Shown: positions 1 to 7,384 of the stretch, piece by piece
How positions within the stretch are numbered: position 1 is the stretch's first letter
Layout: the number at the start of each line of letters is the position of its first letter
Assembly: GCA_046329555.1 (NCBI GenBank)
Contig: JAXLUK010000005.1
Location: 62,001-126,000 of the forward strand
DNA: 64,000 nucleotides
Direction of reading: 5' to 3'
Source of the DNA: UBA1941 sp046329555
GTDB lineage: Bacteria > Bacteroidota > Bacteroidia > Chitinophagales > LD1
Notes under the pieces: model-generated
What the model saw: the letters and a program-made list of their open reading frames with translations, nothing else
Told to the model about the DNA's origin: nothing
Database searches by the model: none
Position numbers and translations under genes: made by a program

Positions 1-442
1 CGGTGAACTTCACCATCTTCTTACCGGTAACCGATGAATACGCTTCGGCGGTACGGGCGTACAGCAGGCGCATGAAATCGTAAATTTCCGTCACCGTGCC
101 CACGGTTGAACGCGGGTTGCGGTTGGTTGATTTTTGTTCGATGGAAATCACGGGGCTCAGTCCGCTGATTTTATCTACATCAGGGCGTTCAAGACCACCG
201 ATAAACTGCCGGGCATAAGCCGAAAAACTTTCTAAATACCGGCGTTGGCCTTCCGCATAAATCGTATCAAAAGCCAATGAAGATTTTCCTGAACCGCTTA
301 ATCCGGTAATCACCACCAACTGATTGCGCGGAATGGCGATATCGATATTCTTGAGGTTGTGCGCCCGTGCGCCGTATACTTCAATGGCATCGGGTTCGAT
401 AGCTGCAACAACTGTTTTTTCGGGATGGGATTTCCTGGCCAT
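1..442 (-). CDS. uvrA: UvrABC excinuclease subunit A, N-terminal part (runs off the window)
   Basis: UvrA is the DNA-damage-recognising ATPase of nucleotide excision repair in the cytoplasm. Only the first ~147 residues are visible. Read on the minus strand the protein starts MARKSHPEK and has the first Walker A motif, GLSGSGKSS, at residues 47-55. This is followed by the UvrA-typical stretches FDTIYAEGQRRYLESFSAYA and GLSPVISIEQK. The ATG at 440-442 is chosen because it lies just before the conserved region. The gene continues to the left of position 1, so its C-terminus and zinc modules cannot be judged. It is divergent from the HAD phosphatase gene, with about 120 bp between the starts. 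Identification is secure. Confidence 0.96.
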   Translation of the reverse strand, partial: MARKSHPEKTVVAAIEPDAIEVYGARAHNLKNIDIAIPRNQLVVITGLSGSGKSSLAFDTIYAEGQRRYLESFSAYARQFIGGLERPDVDKISGLSPVISIEQKSTNRNPRSTVGTVTEIYDFMRLLYARTAEAYSSVTGKKMVKFT

Positions 443-560
443 GAAGGCGCGCAAATTAGGATTTCAAAACAAGAAAACAGCAGAAAGGTTTGGAAAAGTT
501 ATGAGGCAGAAGAAGAACAGGAACATTTGCAAACCCCGCAACATTTTTCTATTTCGCGGC

Positions 561-1112
561 ATGAGCATTTTGCAGCAGTTGAAGGTTGACCGTTCATGGA
601 CCTTGTTTCTTGACCGCGACGGTGTCATCAATCTGCACTTTCCGAAAGATTATGTGAAAGACTGGAGCGAATTCTACTTTCTGGAAGGCGTGCTGGACCA
701 CCTCGCCCGCTTATCTAATCAATTTGGGAAGATTGTGGTGGTTACCAACCAGCAAGGCGTGGGAAAGGGGTTGATGTCGGAAGACACCTTGCAGGCGATT
801 CACAGCAATATGATGGCAGAAATTCAGGCTGCGGGAGGAAGAATTGACTCCATCTATGCCGCAACATCTTTGGCGCACGACGACCCCACCGGCCTGCGCA
901 AACCCAAGATAGGCATGGCCATGCAGGCCGTGGAAGATTTTCCGGAAATTGAATTCGACCGATCTATCATTGTGGGCGATTCCATCACCGATATGCAATT
1001 TGGCCGCAACGCCGGCATGCATACGGTTTTTGTTACAGACAAGGAAAAATTAGACCCGCTGGAAAGTCTGCTGGTCGATTTTCGGATTACCTCGCTGGCA
1101 GAATTAAAATAA
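561..1112 (+). CDS. gmhB: HAD-IIIA phosphatase, GmhB-like (heptose-bisphosphate phosphatase family)
   Basis: A 183-residue HAD phosphatase. HAD motif I is FLDRDGVIN (Asp18 and Asp20), followed by VTNQQGVGKG, the KPKIG lysine motif and GDSITDMQFG. This set and the length fit GmhB/HisB-N, which dephosphorylates D-glycero-D-manno-heptose 1,7-bisphosphate for LPS core or S-layer sugars. Odd point: the cysteines that form the zinc loop in typical GmhB are absent, the loop reading ATSLAHDDPTGLRKPK. An in-frame ATG at 501 would add 20 residues; 561 is preferred because it starts closest to the HAD fold. The gene converges with the heptose nucleotidyltransferase gene with a 2-bp gap, which supports a shared pathway. 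The exact substrate is inferred. Confidence 0.75.
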   Translation: MSILQQLKVDRSWTLFLDRDGVINLHFPKDYVKDWSEFYFLEGVLDHLARLSNQFGKIVVVTNQQGVGKGLMSEDTLQAIHSNMMAEIQAAGGRIDSIYAATSLAHDDPTGLRKPKIGMAMQAVEDFPEIEFDRSIIVGDSITDMQFGRNAGMHTVFVTDKEKLDPLESLLVDFRITSLAELK

Positions 1113-1114
1113 GC

Positions 1115-1798
1115 TTACAACAGGGTTGCCGCCCGCGCATAATCTTCCGGAATACCAATATCCAGAAACAGCGCATCGCTTTGAAAACCATACAGCGAAC
1201 CGCCGGCTTCTGCTTCCAGAATTTCTTTTTCAAACGAAAACACCTCGGGTAAATGACGGCCTGCAAACACATCGCGGCGCAGGTAGTAAATACCGCCATT
1301 AATTAAACCACTGGCGCAATATTTTTTCTCTTCGAAACGAAGAATGCGTTGGCGCTCATCCAGGGCAACAGCCCCGTACCGATCGAAATCGCTCATGGGT
1401 TTCAGCGCCAGCGTGAGATCAGCTTTTTGCGCTTCCGAAAATCGTTTCATCGCCTGCAAATCCACATTAAAAATGGTGTCGCCATTCACAATAAAACAAG
1501 GCGTATCCACCAGCGCCACCGCCTGATTCAGCGCGCCTCCGGTGCCCAGCGGCTTGCTTTCAATGGTATAACGCAGCGACAACTGCTGATAACGATCGCC
1601 AAAATAATCGCTGATTTTTTCGTGCAGATAACCCACCGACAGCAACACCTCTTCTATGCCGTTTTGTTGCAGGTGATCCAGTACATACTGCAGAAAGGGA
1701 ACGCCCTTTACCGGGGCCATAGGCTTGGGTACTTCGCTCACTACTTGCTGTAACCGCGTGCCCAAACCGCCCGCCAGAACAATAGCTGTTTGCTTCAT
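1115..1798 (-). CDS. hddC: Nucleotidyltransferase, HddC-like (heptose-1-phosphate guanylyltransferase family)
   Basis: A 227-residue nucleotide-sugar pyrophosphorylase. The N-terminus carries the signature LAGGLGTRLQ (residues 8-17), and EVPKPMAPV supplies the conserved lysine. VNGDTIFNVDL provides the metal-binding Asp. The lack of extra domains and the phosphatase at its 3' end suggest D-glycero-D-manno-heptose-1-phosphate nucleotidylation, the step after GmhB. The RmlA/GlmU-N superfamily has many sugar specificities, so the substrate is an inference from context. Its stop lies 2 bp from that of the convergent phosphatase, with no terminator between them. Its start is divergent from the PfkB kinase gene, about 75 bp away. 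Confidence 0.75.
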   Translation of the reverse strand: MKQTAIVLAGGLGTRLQQVVSEVPKPMAPVKGVPFLQYVLDHLQQNGIEEVLLSVGYLHEKISDYFGDRYQQLSLRYTIESKPLGTGGALNQAVALVDTPCFIVNGDTIFNVDLQAMKRFSEAQKADLTLALKPMSDFDRYGAVALDERQRILRFEEKKYCASGLINGGIYYLRRDVFAGRHLPEVFSFEKEILEAEAGGSLYGFQSDALFLDIGIPEDYARAATLL

Positions 1799-1873
1799 GG
1801 GCGGCGAAGGTAGCCAAATGATGCCTTACCTCCGATATTTTCACCATATTCGCGGCGCAAAAAAACACGCTGT

Positions 1874-2800
1874 ATGTCGTTACTTACCGTTGGCACCGTA
1901 GCCTTTGATGCTATCGAAACACCATTTGGAAAAACAGAAAAAATTGTGGGCGGCGCAGCTACCTATATCGCCTGGGCAGCCTCCTATTTCTCTAAGCGCG
2001 TGAATGTGGTTTCCGTAATCGGCGACGATTTTGCTATGCAGGAGCTGGATACGCTGCGCCAGCGCGGCGTAGATACCACCGGCATCGAAATTAAAGCCGG
2101 GAAAAAATCGTTTTTCTGGGCCGGGAAATATCATCTGGATATGAATACCCGCGACACCCTTACCACCGATTTAAACGTACTCACGGAATTCAATCCAATC
2201 CTGCCCGACAGCTACAAAGATTCTGATATTATTCTGTTGGGAAATATTGACCCTGCCTTGCAGATTAAGGTGATGGAGCAACTGCCCAAACGGCCAAAGC
2301 TGATTGTGATGGATACCATGAATTTCTGGATGACAGAACCGTTCCGCGAGAATCTGAATAAAGCCATTTCCATGGTAGATGTACTCACCATTAACGATGC
2401 CGAAGCCCGCCAGCTTTCCGGCGAATATTCATTGGTGAAAGCCGCTAAAGCCGTAATGGCCATGGGCCCTGAATACCTGATTATCAAAAAAGGTGAACAC
2501 GGCGCCTTGTTGTTCCACGATACGCATGTGTTCTTCGCACCGGCCTTGCCCCTGGAAGAAGTTTTTGATCCAACTGGCGCAGGCGACACTTTCGCCGGCG
2601 GCTTCTGCGGCTACCTCGACAAATCACGTGATGTGTCGTTCGACAATATGAAGCGCGCCATCATCTATGGCTCTGCCATGGCGTCGTTCTGCGTAGAAAA
2701 ATTTGGCACCACCAGGCTGAAGCAACTCACCAACAAAGAAATTGAAGAGCGCGTTCGCGAATTCATCGATTTGGTGCAGTTCGATATCGAGCTCGAATAA
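1874..2800 (+). CDS. PfkB-family sugar or nucleoside kinase
   Basis: A 308-residue ribokinase/PfkB-fold kinase that phosphorylates a hydroxymethyl-bearing substrate with ATP. The N-terminal substrate-binding segment includes KIVGGAATYIAWAASYF (residues 23-39). The C-terminal PfkB signature DPTGAGDTFAGGF (from residue 232) contains the catalytic Asp238 of the GAGD anion hole. Length is normal for the family. The neighbouring heptose genes make a heptose-type substrate possible, but HldE-like features are not evident, and family members act on ribose, fructose, adenosine and others. It runs in the same direction as the ABC exporter 42 bp downstream. The kinase call is secure; the substrate is unknown. 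Confidence 0.85.
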   Translation: MSLLTVGTVAFDAIETPFGKTEKIVGGAATYIAWAASYFSKRVNVVSVIGDDFAMQELDTLRQRGVDTTGIEIKAGKKSFFWAGKYHLDMNTRDTLTTDLNVLTEFNPILPDSYKDSDIILLGNIDPALQIKVMEQLPKRPKLIVMDTMNFWMTEPFRENLNKAISMVDVLTINDAEARQLSGEYSLVKAAKAVMAMGPEYLIIKKGEHGALLFHDTHVFFAPALPLEEVFDPTGAGDTFAGGFCGYLDKSRDVSFDNMKRAIIYGSAMASFCVEKFGTTRLKQLTNKEIEERVREFIDLVQFDIELE

Positions 2801-2842
2801 TCCTCATCAGGCAAGGCGGAGCCTTCCGCAAAACAATAAAGC

Positions 2843-4588
2843 ATGGCCGATTTAAATTTTGTGTTGGTGCGCCGGGTACTCCGGTTGGCGGCACCTTACA
2901 AGACTGCCTTTTATGGCGCGGTTTTGCTGTCGTTGGTGCTGGCTGCACTCTCGCCTATCCGCCCTTTCTTAGTTCAAAAAGCCATCGATCAATACATGAA
3001 CACCACGGGCGCAGGCTTGTTGGAGCTGTCGCTAATCATGGTGGTGCTGTTATTGGTAGAAACGGCATTGCGCTATTACTTTACCTATCTCACTGCCTGG
3101 CTGGGCGCCAGCATCATCCGCGATCTGCGCAACCGCGTCTATCGCCACATCCTCTCGTCGCGCCTCCGGTATTTCGACACCACGCCTGTAGGCACCTCCA
3201 CCACCCGCACCATCACCGATGTGGAGGCCATTAACGATACTTTTTCAGAAGGACTCATCACCATCTTCGCTGATATTCTCACCATTGTGATAGTGGCCGT
3301 TTTTATGTTCTGGAGCAACTGGCAACTGGCGCTGGTTTCGCTGGGAACATTGCCCTTGTTGTTGGTGGTTACGCGCTGGTTTCAGCGCGGCGTAAAAGCT
3401 TCATTTCAGGATGAACGAACGCAAATTGGTCGCCTCAATGCTTTTCTTCAGGAGCATATCACCGGCATGCGCATCGTACAAATCTTCAACAACGAAAAAC
3501 GCGAGCAAGAGAAATTCGACGCCATCAACCAGGAGCTCACCAATGCCAATATCCGCGGCATCTGGTATTACTCCCTGTTTTTCCCGGCAGTAGAAATTCT
3601 ATTGGCCGCGGCAATTGGTTTCATGGTATGGAATGCCACCCGCGATATTTTGCACGGAACGGCTACGCCCGGTGTGATTTCTTCCTTCATCATGCTCATC
3701 AATATGTTGTTCCGGCCGCTGCGCTTCATTGCCGATAAGGTGAATACCATCCAGCGCGGCATCGTGGCTGCCGAGCGCGTATTTAAATTGTTGGATGACG
3801 ATCAGCGCATCCCCGATCACGGCACGGTGGTTCCCGGGCGCGTGAAAGGCGAGGTGCAGTTTAGCGGCGTATGGTTTGCGTATGAAGGCGACCACCACGT
3901 ATTGCGCGATATCAATTTGAAAGTAGAAGCCGGCGAAACGCTGGCACTGGTAGGTGCCACCGGTTCCGGTAAAACCAGCACCATTGCGCTGTTGGGGCGT
4001 TTTTACGAAATACAGCAAGGCCAAATCACCATTGATGGCGTGCCCATTCAGGAGTATCAGCTGGCGGCCCTCAGGCGGCAGATGGCGGTGGTGTTGCAGG
4101 ATGTGTTTTTGTTTGCCGGCAGCGTGTATGAAAACATCACCCTGCGCAACAACAATATTTCCAAAGCGCGTGTTATGGAGGCCGCCAAAGCCATTGGCGC
4201 GCATGAGTTTATTGAGCAATTACCCGGCGGTTACGATTACAAAGTAATGGAGCGCGGTGCCACCTTATCTATGGGCCAGCGCCAGTTGATTTCTTTCGCG
4301 CGCGCCCTGGTGTATGATCCCGCCATCCTGATTCTGGATGAAGCAACGTCTAACATCGATACCGAAACGGAAATGATGGTGCAGCGCGCTATTGAGAAAC
4401 TGGTACACGGGCGCACGGCCATTGTGATTGCGCACCGCCTCAGCACCGTGCGCAAAGCCAATAAAATTGCGGTGCTCCACCAGGGCGAGCTCAAGGAGTT
4501 TGGCGCACCCGCCGAATTACTGGCGCGCGATGGGTATTACAAGAAGTTGTATGACCTGCAATTTCAGCAGAACGAAACCGAAGTCTAG
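2843..4588 (+). CDS. ABC exporter with fused membrane and ATPase domains, MsbA-like
   Basis: A 581-residue half-transporter. Residues ~1-320 form an ABC transmembrane domain of about six helices. The nucleotide-binding domain follows: Walker A GATGSGKTS at 371-379, Q-loop VVLQDVF, a signature with an M-for-G change (LSMGQRQ, ~475), Walker B LILDEAT (~498) and the H-loop AHRLST. This layout is that of lipid A/lipid exporters and related heterodimeric exporters of the inner membrane. In Bacteroidota such genes often occur singly near housekeeping genes, as here. The substrate cannot be read from the sequence. The stop codon overlaps the adk stop on the other strand through the shared tetranucleotide CTAG (4585-4588). 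Confidence 0.9.
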   Translation: MADLNFVLVRRVLRLAAPYKTAFYGAVLLSLVLAALSPIRPFLVQKAIDQYMNTTGAGLLELSLIMVVLLLVETALRYYFTYLTAWLGASIIRDLRNRVYRHILSSRLRYFDTTPVGTSTTRTITDVEAINDTFSEGLITIFADILTIVIVAVFMFWSNWQLALVSLGTLPLLLVVTRWFQRGVKASFQDERTQIGRLNAFLQEHITGMRIVQIFNNEKREQEKFDAINQELTNANIRGIWYYSLFFPAVEILLAAAIGFMVWNATRDILHGTATPGVISSFIMLINMLFRPLRFIADKVNTIQRGIVAAERVFKLLDDDQRIPDHGTVVPGRVKGEVQFSGVWFAYEGDHHVLRDINLKVEAGETLALVGATGSGKTSTIALLGRFYEIQQGQITIDGVPIQEYQLAALRRQMAVVLQDVFLFAGSVYENITLRNNNISKARVMEAAKAIGAHEFIEQLPGGYDYKVMERGATLSMGQRQLISFARALVYDPAILILDEATSNIDTETEMMVQRAIEKLVHGRTAIVIAHRLSTVRKANKIAVLHQGELKEFGAPAELLARDGYYKKLYDLQFQQNETEV

Positions 4589-5154
4589 CCGGCAATTTCG
4601 CGGGCCAGCAAGCCGGTGATTTCGCTTACCGAGCCTTCGCCCGGAATTTCCACCAGTTTATGTTGTGCGGCATAATAGTTAGCCAGTGGTTCTGTTTTGG
4701 TGCGGTATTCCACCACGCGGTTTTTCACAATGGTTTCGTTTTGGTCGTCGGCGCGGCCCGAGGTTTTACCCCGTTCCAGAATGCGGCGCGTCAGTTCTTC
4801 TTCGCTTACTTTCAGCGACAGCACCTTAAAGATAGGCGCCTGGTATTGTTGCAGCAACAGATCCAGGGCTTCGGCCTGTTTCACCGTACGCGGGAAGCCA
4901 TCGAACACAAAGCCGGCGGCATCAGGATGTTGGCGTAGTTTGTTTTCAATCATGCCAATCACCACGTCATCCGGAACCAGTTCGCCGATGTCCATCAGTT
5001 TTTTGGCCGTGAGACCCAATTCGGTTTGTTGGGCAATTTCGGCGCGCAGCATATCGCCGGTAGACAGGTGGATCAGCTGAAATTGTTGAATGATATTGGC
5101 TGCCTGCGTGCCCTTGCCGCTGCCCGGAGGGCCAAAAAGTACGATGTTCTTCAT
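4585..5154 (-). CDS. adk: Adenylate kinase
   Basis: Converts ATP + AMP to 2 ADP in the cytoplasm. The 189-residue protein has the P-loop GPPGSGKGT at residues 8-16, an AMP-binding helix with LSTGDMLRAEI, the FVFDGFPRTVKQAEAL segment and the R-rich LID flank (GKTSGRADDQ). The LID is the short form without zinc cysteines, which explains the length (long-form bacterial enzymes have ~215 residues). The ATG at 5152-5154 precedes a typical MKNIVLFGPP start. It converges with the exporter gene with a 4-bp overlap of stop codons. Identification is secure. Confidence 0.97.
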   Translation of the reverse strand: MKNIVLFGPPGSGKGTQAANIIQQFQLIHLSTGDMLRAEIAQQTELGLTAKKLMDIGELVPDDVVIGMIENKLRQHPDAAGFVFDGFPRTVKQAEALDLLLQQYQAPIFKVLSLKVSEEELTRRILERGKTSGRADDQNETIVKNRVVEYRTKTEPLANYYAAQHKLVEIPGEGSVSEITGLLAREIAG

Positions 5155-5223
5155 GGTTGCGGCGAATATAGCGGAAATACAGATGAATTGCGGCCAGGGC
5201 GCAGGTTAAACAGGAAAAGCCAG

Positions 5224-5255
5224 TTGCTGAAAAGTTTTGAATTTTGTTATATTTG
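5224..5255 (+). promoter_or_regulatory. Bacteroidota-type promoter of tRNA-Gln
   Basis: A -33 TTG at 5224-5226 and a perfect -7 box TATATTTG (TAnnTTTG consensus) at 5248-5255 are separated by 21 bp, the spacing known for the primary sigma factor of Bacteroidota. The tRNA begins ~29 bp downstream, so a short leader is expected. Confidence 0.65.
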
Positions 5256-5283
5256 CGCTCCTTTCGCGAAAGCGAAATGGCCT

Positions 5284-5354
5284 TGCCCGATCGTCTAATG
5301 GCAGGACTACAGATTTTGGTTCTGTGTGTGTTGGTTCGAATCCAGCTCGGGCAA
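5284..5354 (+). tRNA. tRNA-Gln (anticodon TTG)
   Basis: A complete cloverleaf can be drawn by hand. The acceptor stem is TGCCCGA/TCGGGCA, the D-arm GTC..GAC, and the anticodon stem ACAGA/TCTGT closes the loop TTTTGGT (anticodon TTG, reading CAA). The T-arm is GTTGG-TTCGAAT-CCAGC and the discriminator base is A5354. CCA is not encoded. It lies alone between adk and a strong terminator. The accessory island starts ~650 bp downstream, but no duplicated tRNA 3' end was seen. Confidence 0.95.
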
Positions 5355-5356
5355 CA

Positions 5357-5394
5357 AAAAAGACCGCTCCTCATTTGAGGGCGGTCTTTTTGTT
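5357..5394 (+). terminator. Rho-independent terminator after tRNA-Gln
   Basis: Perfect 11-bp arms AAAAAGACCGC (5357-5367) and GCGGTCTTTTT (5381-5391) enclose an inner CTC/GAG pairing and a T-run. The A-run on the left arm also makes it usable in the other direction. Confidence 0.85.
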
Positions 5395-5420
5395 TTCGGG
5401 GGTTCTAAGCGCACGCTAAA

Positions 5421-5564
5421 CCTCCATCCAGTCTTGCGCAGCAGACCCGGTGGAAAAAGTAACTGCCGTCGGTAACCGCATTAAAAAGATACTCCTTGCC
5501 CTCCATCGAGTCTTGCGCAGCAGACTCGGTGGAAAAAGTAGCTGCGGTTTGTAACCGCATTAAA
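5421..5564 (+). repeat. Two tandem ~65-bp hairpin repeats (period 79 bp)
   Basis: Copy 1 is 5421-5485 and copy 2 is 5500-5564. Each starts CCTCCATC(C/G)AGTCTTGC and continues with GCAGAC(C/T)CGGTGGAAAAAGTA, then ends in a conserved GGTAACCGCATTAAA-like tail. Within each unit CCATC-AGTCT can fold back on AGAC-CGGTGG, giving a hairpin with GCGCA in the loop. The two copies differ at only a few positions, mostly in the tail. No ORF crosses them. Function is unknown. Confidence 0.7.
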
Positions 5565-5710
5565 TAGAAAAATCAAATGCAACAATCCGAAACCGGGTAG
5601 CGGTTTCTAACATTCCTTTACCCAACCATTACTATGCGGCCCTAACTTCGCAAACGCAATCCAATCAATTGATCGAAAATTGAATCGTTGAACATCAAAC
5701 CCGAATGATG
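5565..5710. other. Gene-free stretch between repeats
   Basis: No ORF with coding character, RNA gene or clear promoter was seen here. It separates the hairpin repeats from the dispersed GC-rich repeat that starts at 5711. Confidence 0.4.
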
Positions 5711-5850
5711 GCGTGCCCCCTGCGGCAGCGGCGCGGTGCGCAGGAACAAAAGGAGTCATCGCTGCCTACGGGGTCGGGTGCTTTGCTGCAAGTCCGCACT
5801 CGCTCGTACCTCGCTCGCTTGCGGGCTTTCCGCGCCGCCCCCTCACGCGG
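5711..5850 (+). repeat. Dispersed GC-rich intergenic repeat, copy A
   Basis: A 140-bp element that recurs at 62934-63072 in the same orientation. Shared blocks in order are GCGTGCCCCCT, GGCAGCGGC, GGTGCGCAGGA, CATCGCTGCCT, CGGGGTCGG, TTGCAAGTCC, CTCGTACCTCG, TGCGGGCTTTCC and CCTCACGCGG. The blocks are strongly conserved while the linkers vary in sequence, so the element looks structured or recombinogenic rather than coding. A very similar pattern is familiar from intergenic DNA of many Bacteroidota. No terminal inverted repeats or transposase are attached. Confidence 0.75.
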
Positions 5851-6100
5851 AGGGGAAGGTGCGCAGGGCGCATGATTAAGTCAATTTCCGGAAAGATTGA
5901 CGCAATGCATCAATCATTTCCTAATCGCTGCTCTTCCTTTTGATGATTAGCGAATTAGGCAGAACCGCTTGGTTGATTGACGCCATTTGAATTGCGTATA
6001 TTTGGGAGTTGGCAGAAACGCTATGGGCGACAGTGCTAACACCAAACGACACGACTTGACAACTGACACGACCAACTTTTACTCAACTTGCTGACCTGAC
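5851..6100. other. Gene-free left border of the accessory island
   Basis: No gene is seen. Around 6012-6026 the sequence GCAGAAACGCTATGGGC resembles the crossover end of the attC-like sites at the right side of the island (GCAGAACGT followed by TATAGCC). No matching upstream stem arm was found, so it is at best a decayed site. Composition changes from GC-rich to AT-rich across this stretch. Confidence 0.35.
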
Positions 6101-6103
6101 TAT

Positions 6104-6243
6104 GCCGACACACAGGCAACGCTTCAAAAAAATTAAAAACACCCCACCCGCAGAAAAAATAAAATTCTATGGCTGCCCGCATTTAGCACATTTGGTTTTG
6201 CCCGACACACAAGCCAACGCTTCGCAAAACCAAAAGAGCTAAA
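6104..6243. repeat. Direct repeat pair and large imperfect palindrome
   Basis: The block CCGACACACA(A/G)GCCAACGCTTC-like occurs at 6104-6125 (GGCAACGCTTC variant) and 6201-6223. Around the second copy lies an imperfect palindrome: left arm TTTAGCACATTTGGTTTTGC at 6182-6201 and right arm GCAAAACCAAAAGAGCTAAA at 6224-6243, pairing at 18 of 20 positions. No ORF covers it. It sits directly upstream of the nuclease gene and may be a recombination or regulatory structure. Confidence 0.65.
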
Positions 6244-6312
6244 TTTTTGCCTACGCTTTACAAAAATCCTATTAAAATTCCGACCTTTAACCACTGAAAA
6301 TAACATTGACAA

Positions 6313-7314
6313 ATGAGTGATAATATACAGCATACAAATCAAAATTTATACAATGCCATTGCCCGTATCATTGTAGAGGCAAGGGCAACCGCTTATCGAA
6401 GCAACAACACCATTCTGCTGAAAATGTATTGGGAAATTGGCAAGTTGATTATTGAGGACGAACAACAAGGAAAAATCCGTGCGGAATACGGTAAAGCCGT
6501 TTTAAAAAACTTTGCCACACAACTTACACTTGAATTTGGAAAGGGCTTTGACTTTACCAACCTTACCAATATGCGGAAGTTCTTCTTGGCTTTCCCAATA
6601 TTTGACGCAGTGCGTCAAGAATTGAGTTGGACACATTACCGTATCATCAGCCGACTTGACAACCAACAACTTAGAGTGCAGTATGTAACTCATGCCATTG
6701 ATGGCAACTGGAACACCCGAACCTTACAACGCAACATTGACAGCCAATATTTGGGACGATTGCTGAAACTTCCCGAAAACCCGACCGAACAACCCAAAAC
6801 ATCGCATTTCATCAAAGACCCATACATTTTTGAATTTCTTGGCTTGCCGACAGACACCAAACAAACCGAAACCAAAATTGAAACCGCTTTGATTACACAC
6901 CTGCAACAGTTCCTTATGGAATTAGGCAAGGGCTTTGCATTTGTGGCACGGCAGCAACACATTGTTACCGATACTTTGGACTTTTATATTGACCTCGTTT
7001 TTTACAACTATTACCTGAAATGTTTCGTGCTGATTGACCTGAAAACGCACCGACTTACCCACGAAGCCATTGGACAAATGGATATGTATGTTCGGATGTA
7101 TAACGACCTCAAAAAAGGCGTGGACGACAACCCGACTATCGGCATTATCCTTTGCACCGAAAAAGACGAAACCATTGTAAAATATTCCGTAATGACGGAA
7201 AATGAAAAACTGTTTGCCAGCAAATACCGCCTTTATCTGCCTGCCGAAACTGAACTGAAAGAACTGATTGAAGCCGACAGGGTTCGTTTAGAATTAGACA
7301 GTGAGGAAGAATGA
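6313..7314 (+). CDS. DUF1016/YhcG-family PD-(D/E)XK nuclease
   Basis: A 333-residue protein with the two parts of the YhcG family. Residues ~10-155 are the DUF1016 N-terminal winged-helix-like domain (ARATAYRS, YWEIGKLI, GFDFTNLTNMRKFF, ELSWTHYR). Residues ~165-330 are the PD-(D/E)XK nuclease core: FYIDLVFYN with Asp227, VLIDLK with Asp242-Lys244, and the downstream GQMDMYV helix. The catalytic set appears intact. Such proteins are common in defence islands and near type I restriction genes; no hsd genes are seen here. It appears monocistronic, with AT-rich codon use unlike the core genes. A DNA-processing or defence role is inferred from family and context. Confidence 0.9.
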   Translation: MSDNIQHTNQNLYNAIARIIVEARATAYRSNNTILLKMYWEIGKLIIEDEQQGKIRAEYGKAVLKNFATQLTLEFGKGFDFTNLTNMRKFFLAFPIFDAVRQELSWTHYRIISRLDNQQLRVQYVTHAIDGNWNTRTLQRNIDSQYLGRLLKLPENPTEQPKTSHFIKDPYIFEFLGLPTDTKQTETKIETALITHLQQFLMELGKGFAFVARQQHIVTDTLDFYIDLVFYNYYLKCFVLIDLKTHRLTHEAIGQMDMYVRMYNDLKKGVDDNPTIGIILCTEKDETIVKYSVMTENEKLFASKYRLYLPAETELKELIEADRVRLELDSEEE

Positions 7315-7316
7315 AA

Positions 7317-7335
7317 CGGATAATTCGGGATAACT
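7317..7335. promoter_or_regulatory. Double GATAA box 1 (possible operator)
   Basis: CGGATAATTCGGGATAACT lies immediately after the nuclease stop and ~50 bp before the next ATG. The two GATAA half-sites are 10 bp apart, as in boxes at 8405 and 8465. Confidence 0.5.
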
Positions 7336-7384
7336 AATAAAAACAGACATTCGCCACACTAAGAAAATTTGAAAATACTTTTTT

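Noticed and set aside
324..560. N-terminal extension of the HAD phosphatase
   Set aside because: It would overlap the uvrA start on the other strand and precedes the HAD fold without family similarity.
4585..4588. Functional regulatory overlap of adk and exporter genes
   Set aside because: CTAG shared by two convergent stop codons is palindromic and arises easily; nothing else supports regulation.
5284..5354. tRNA-Gln as the integration site of the island
   Set aside because: No copy of the tRNA 3' end was seen near the right border and no integrase is present.
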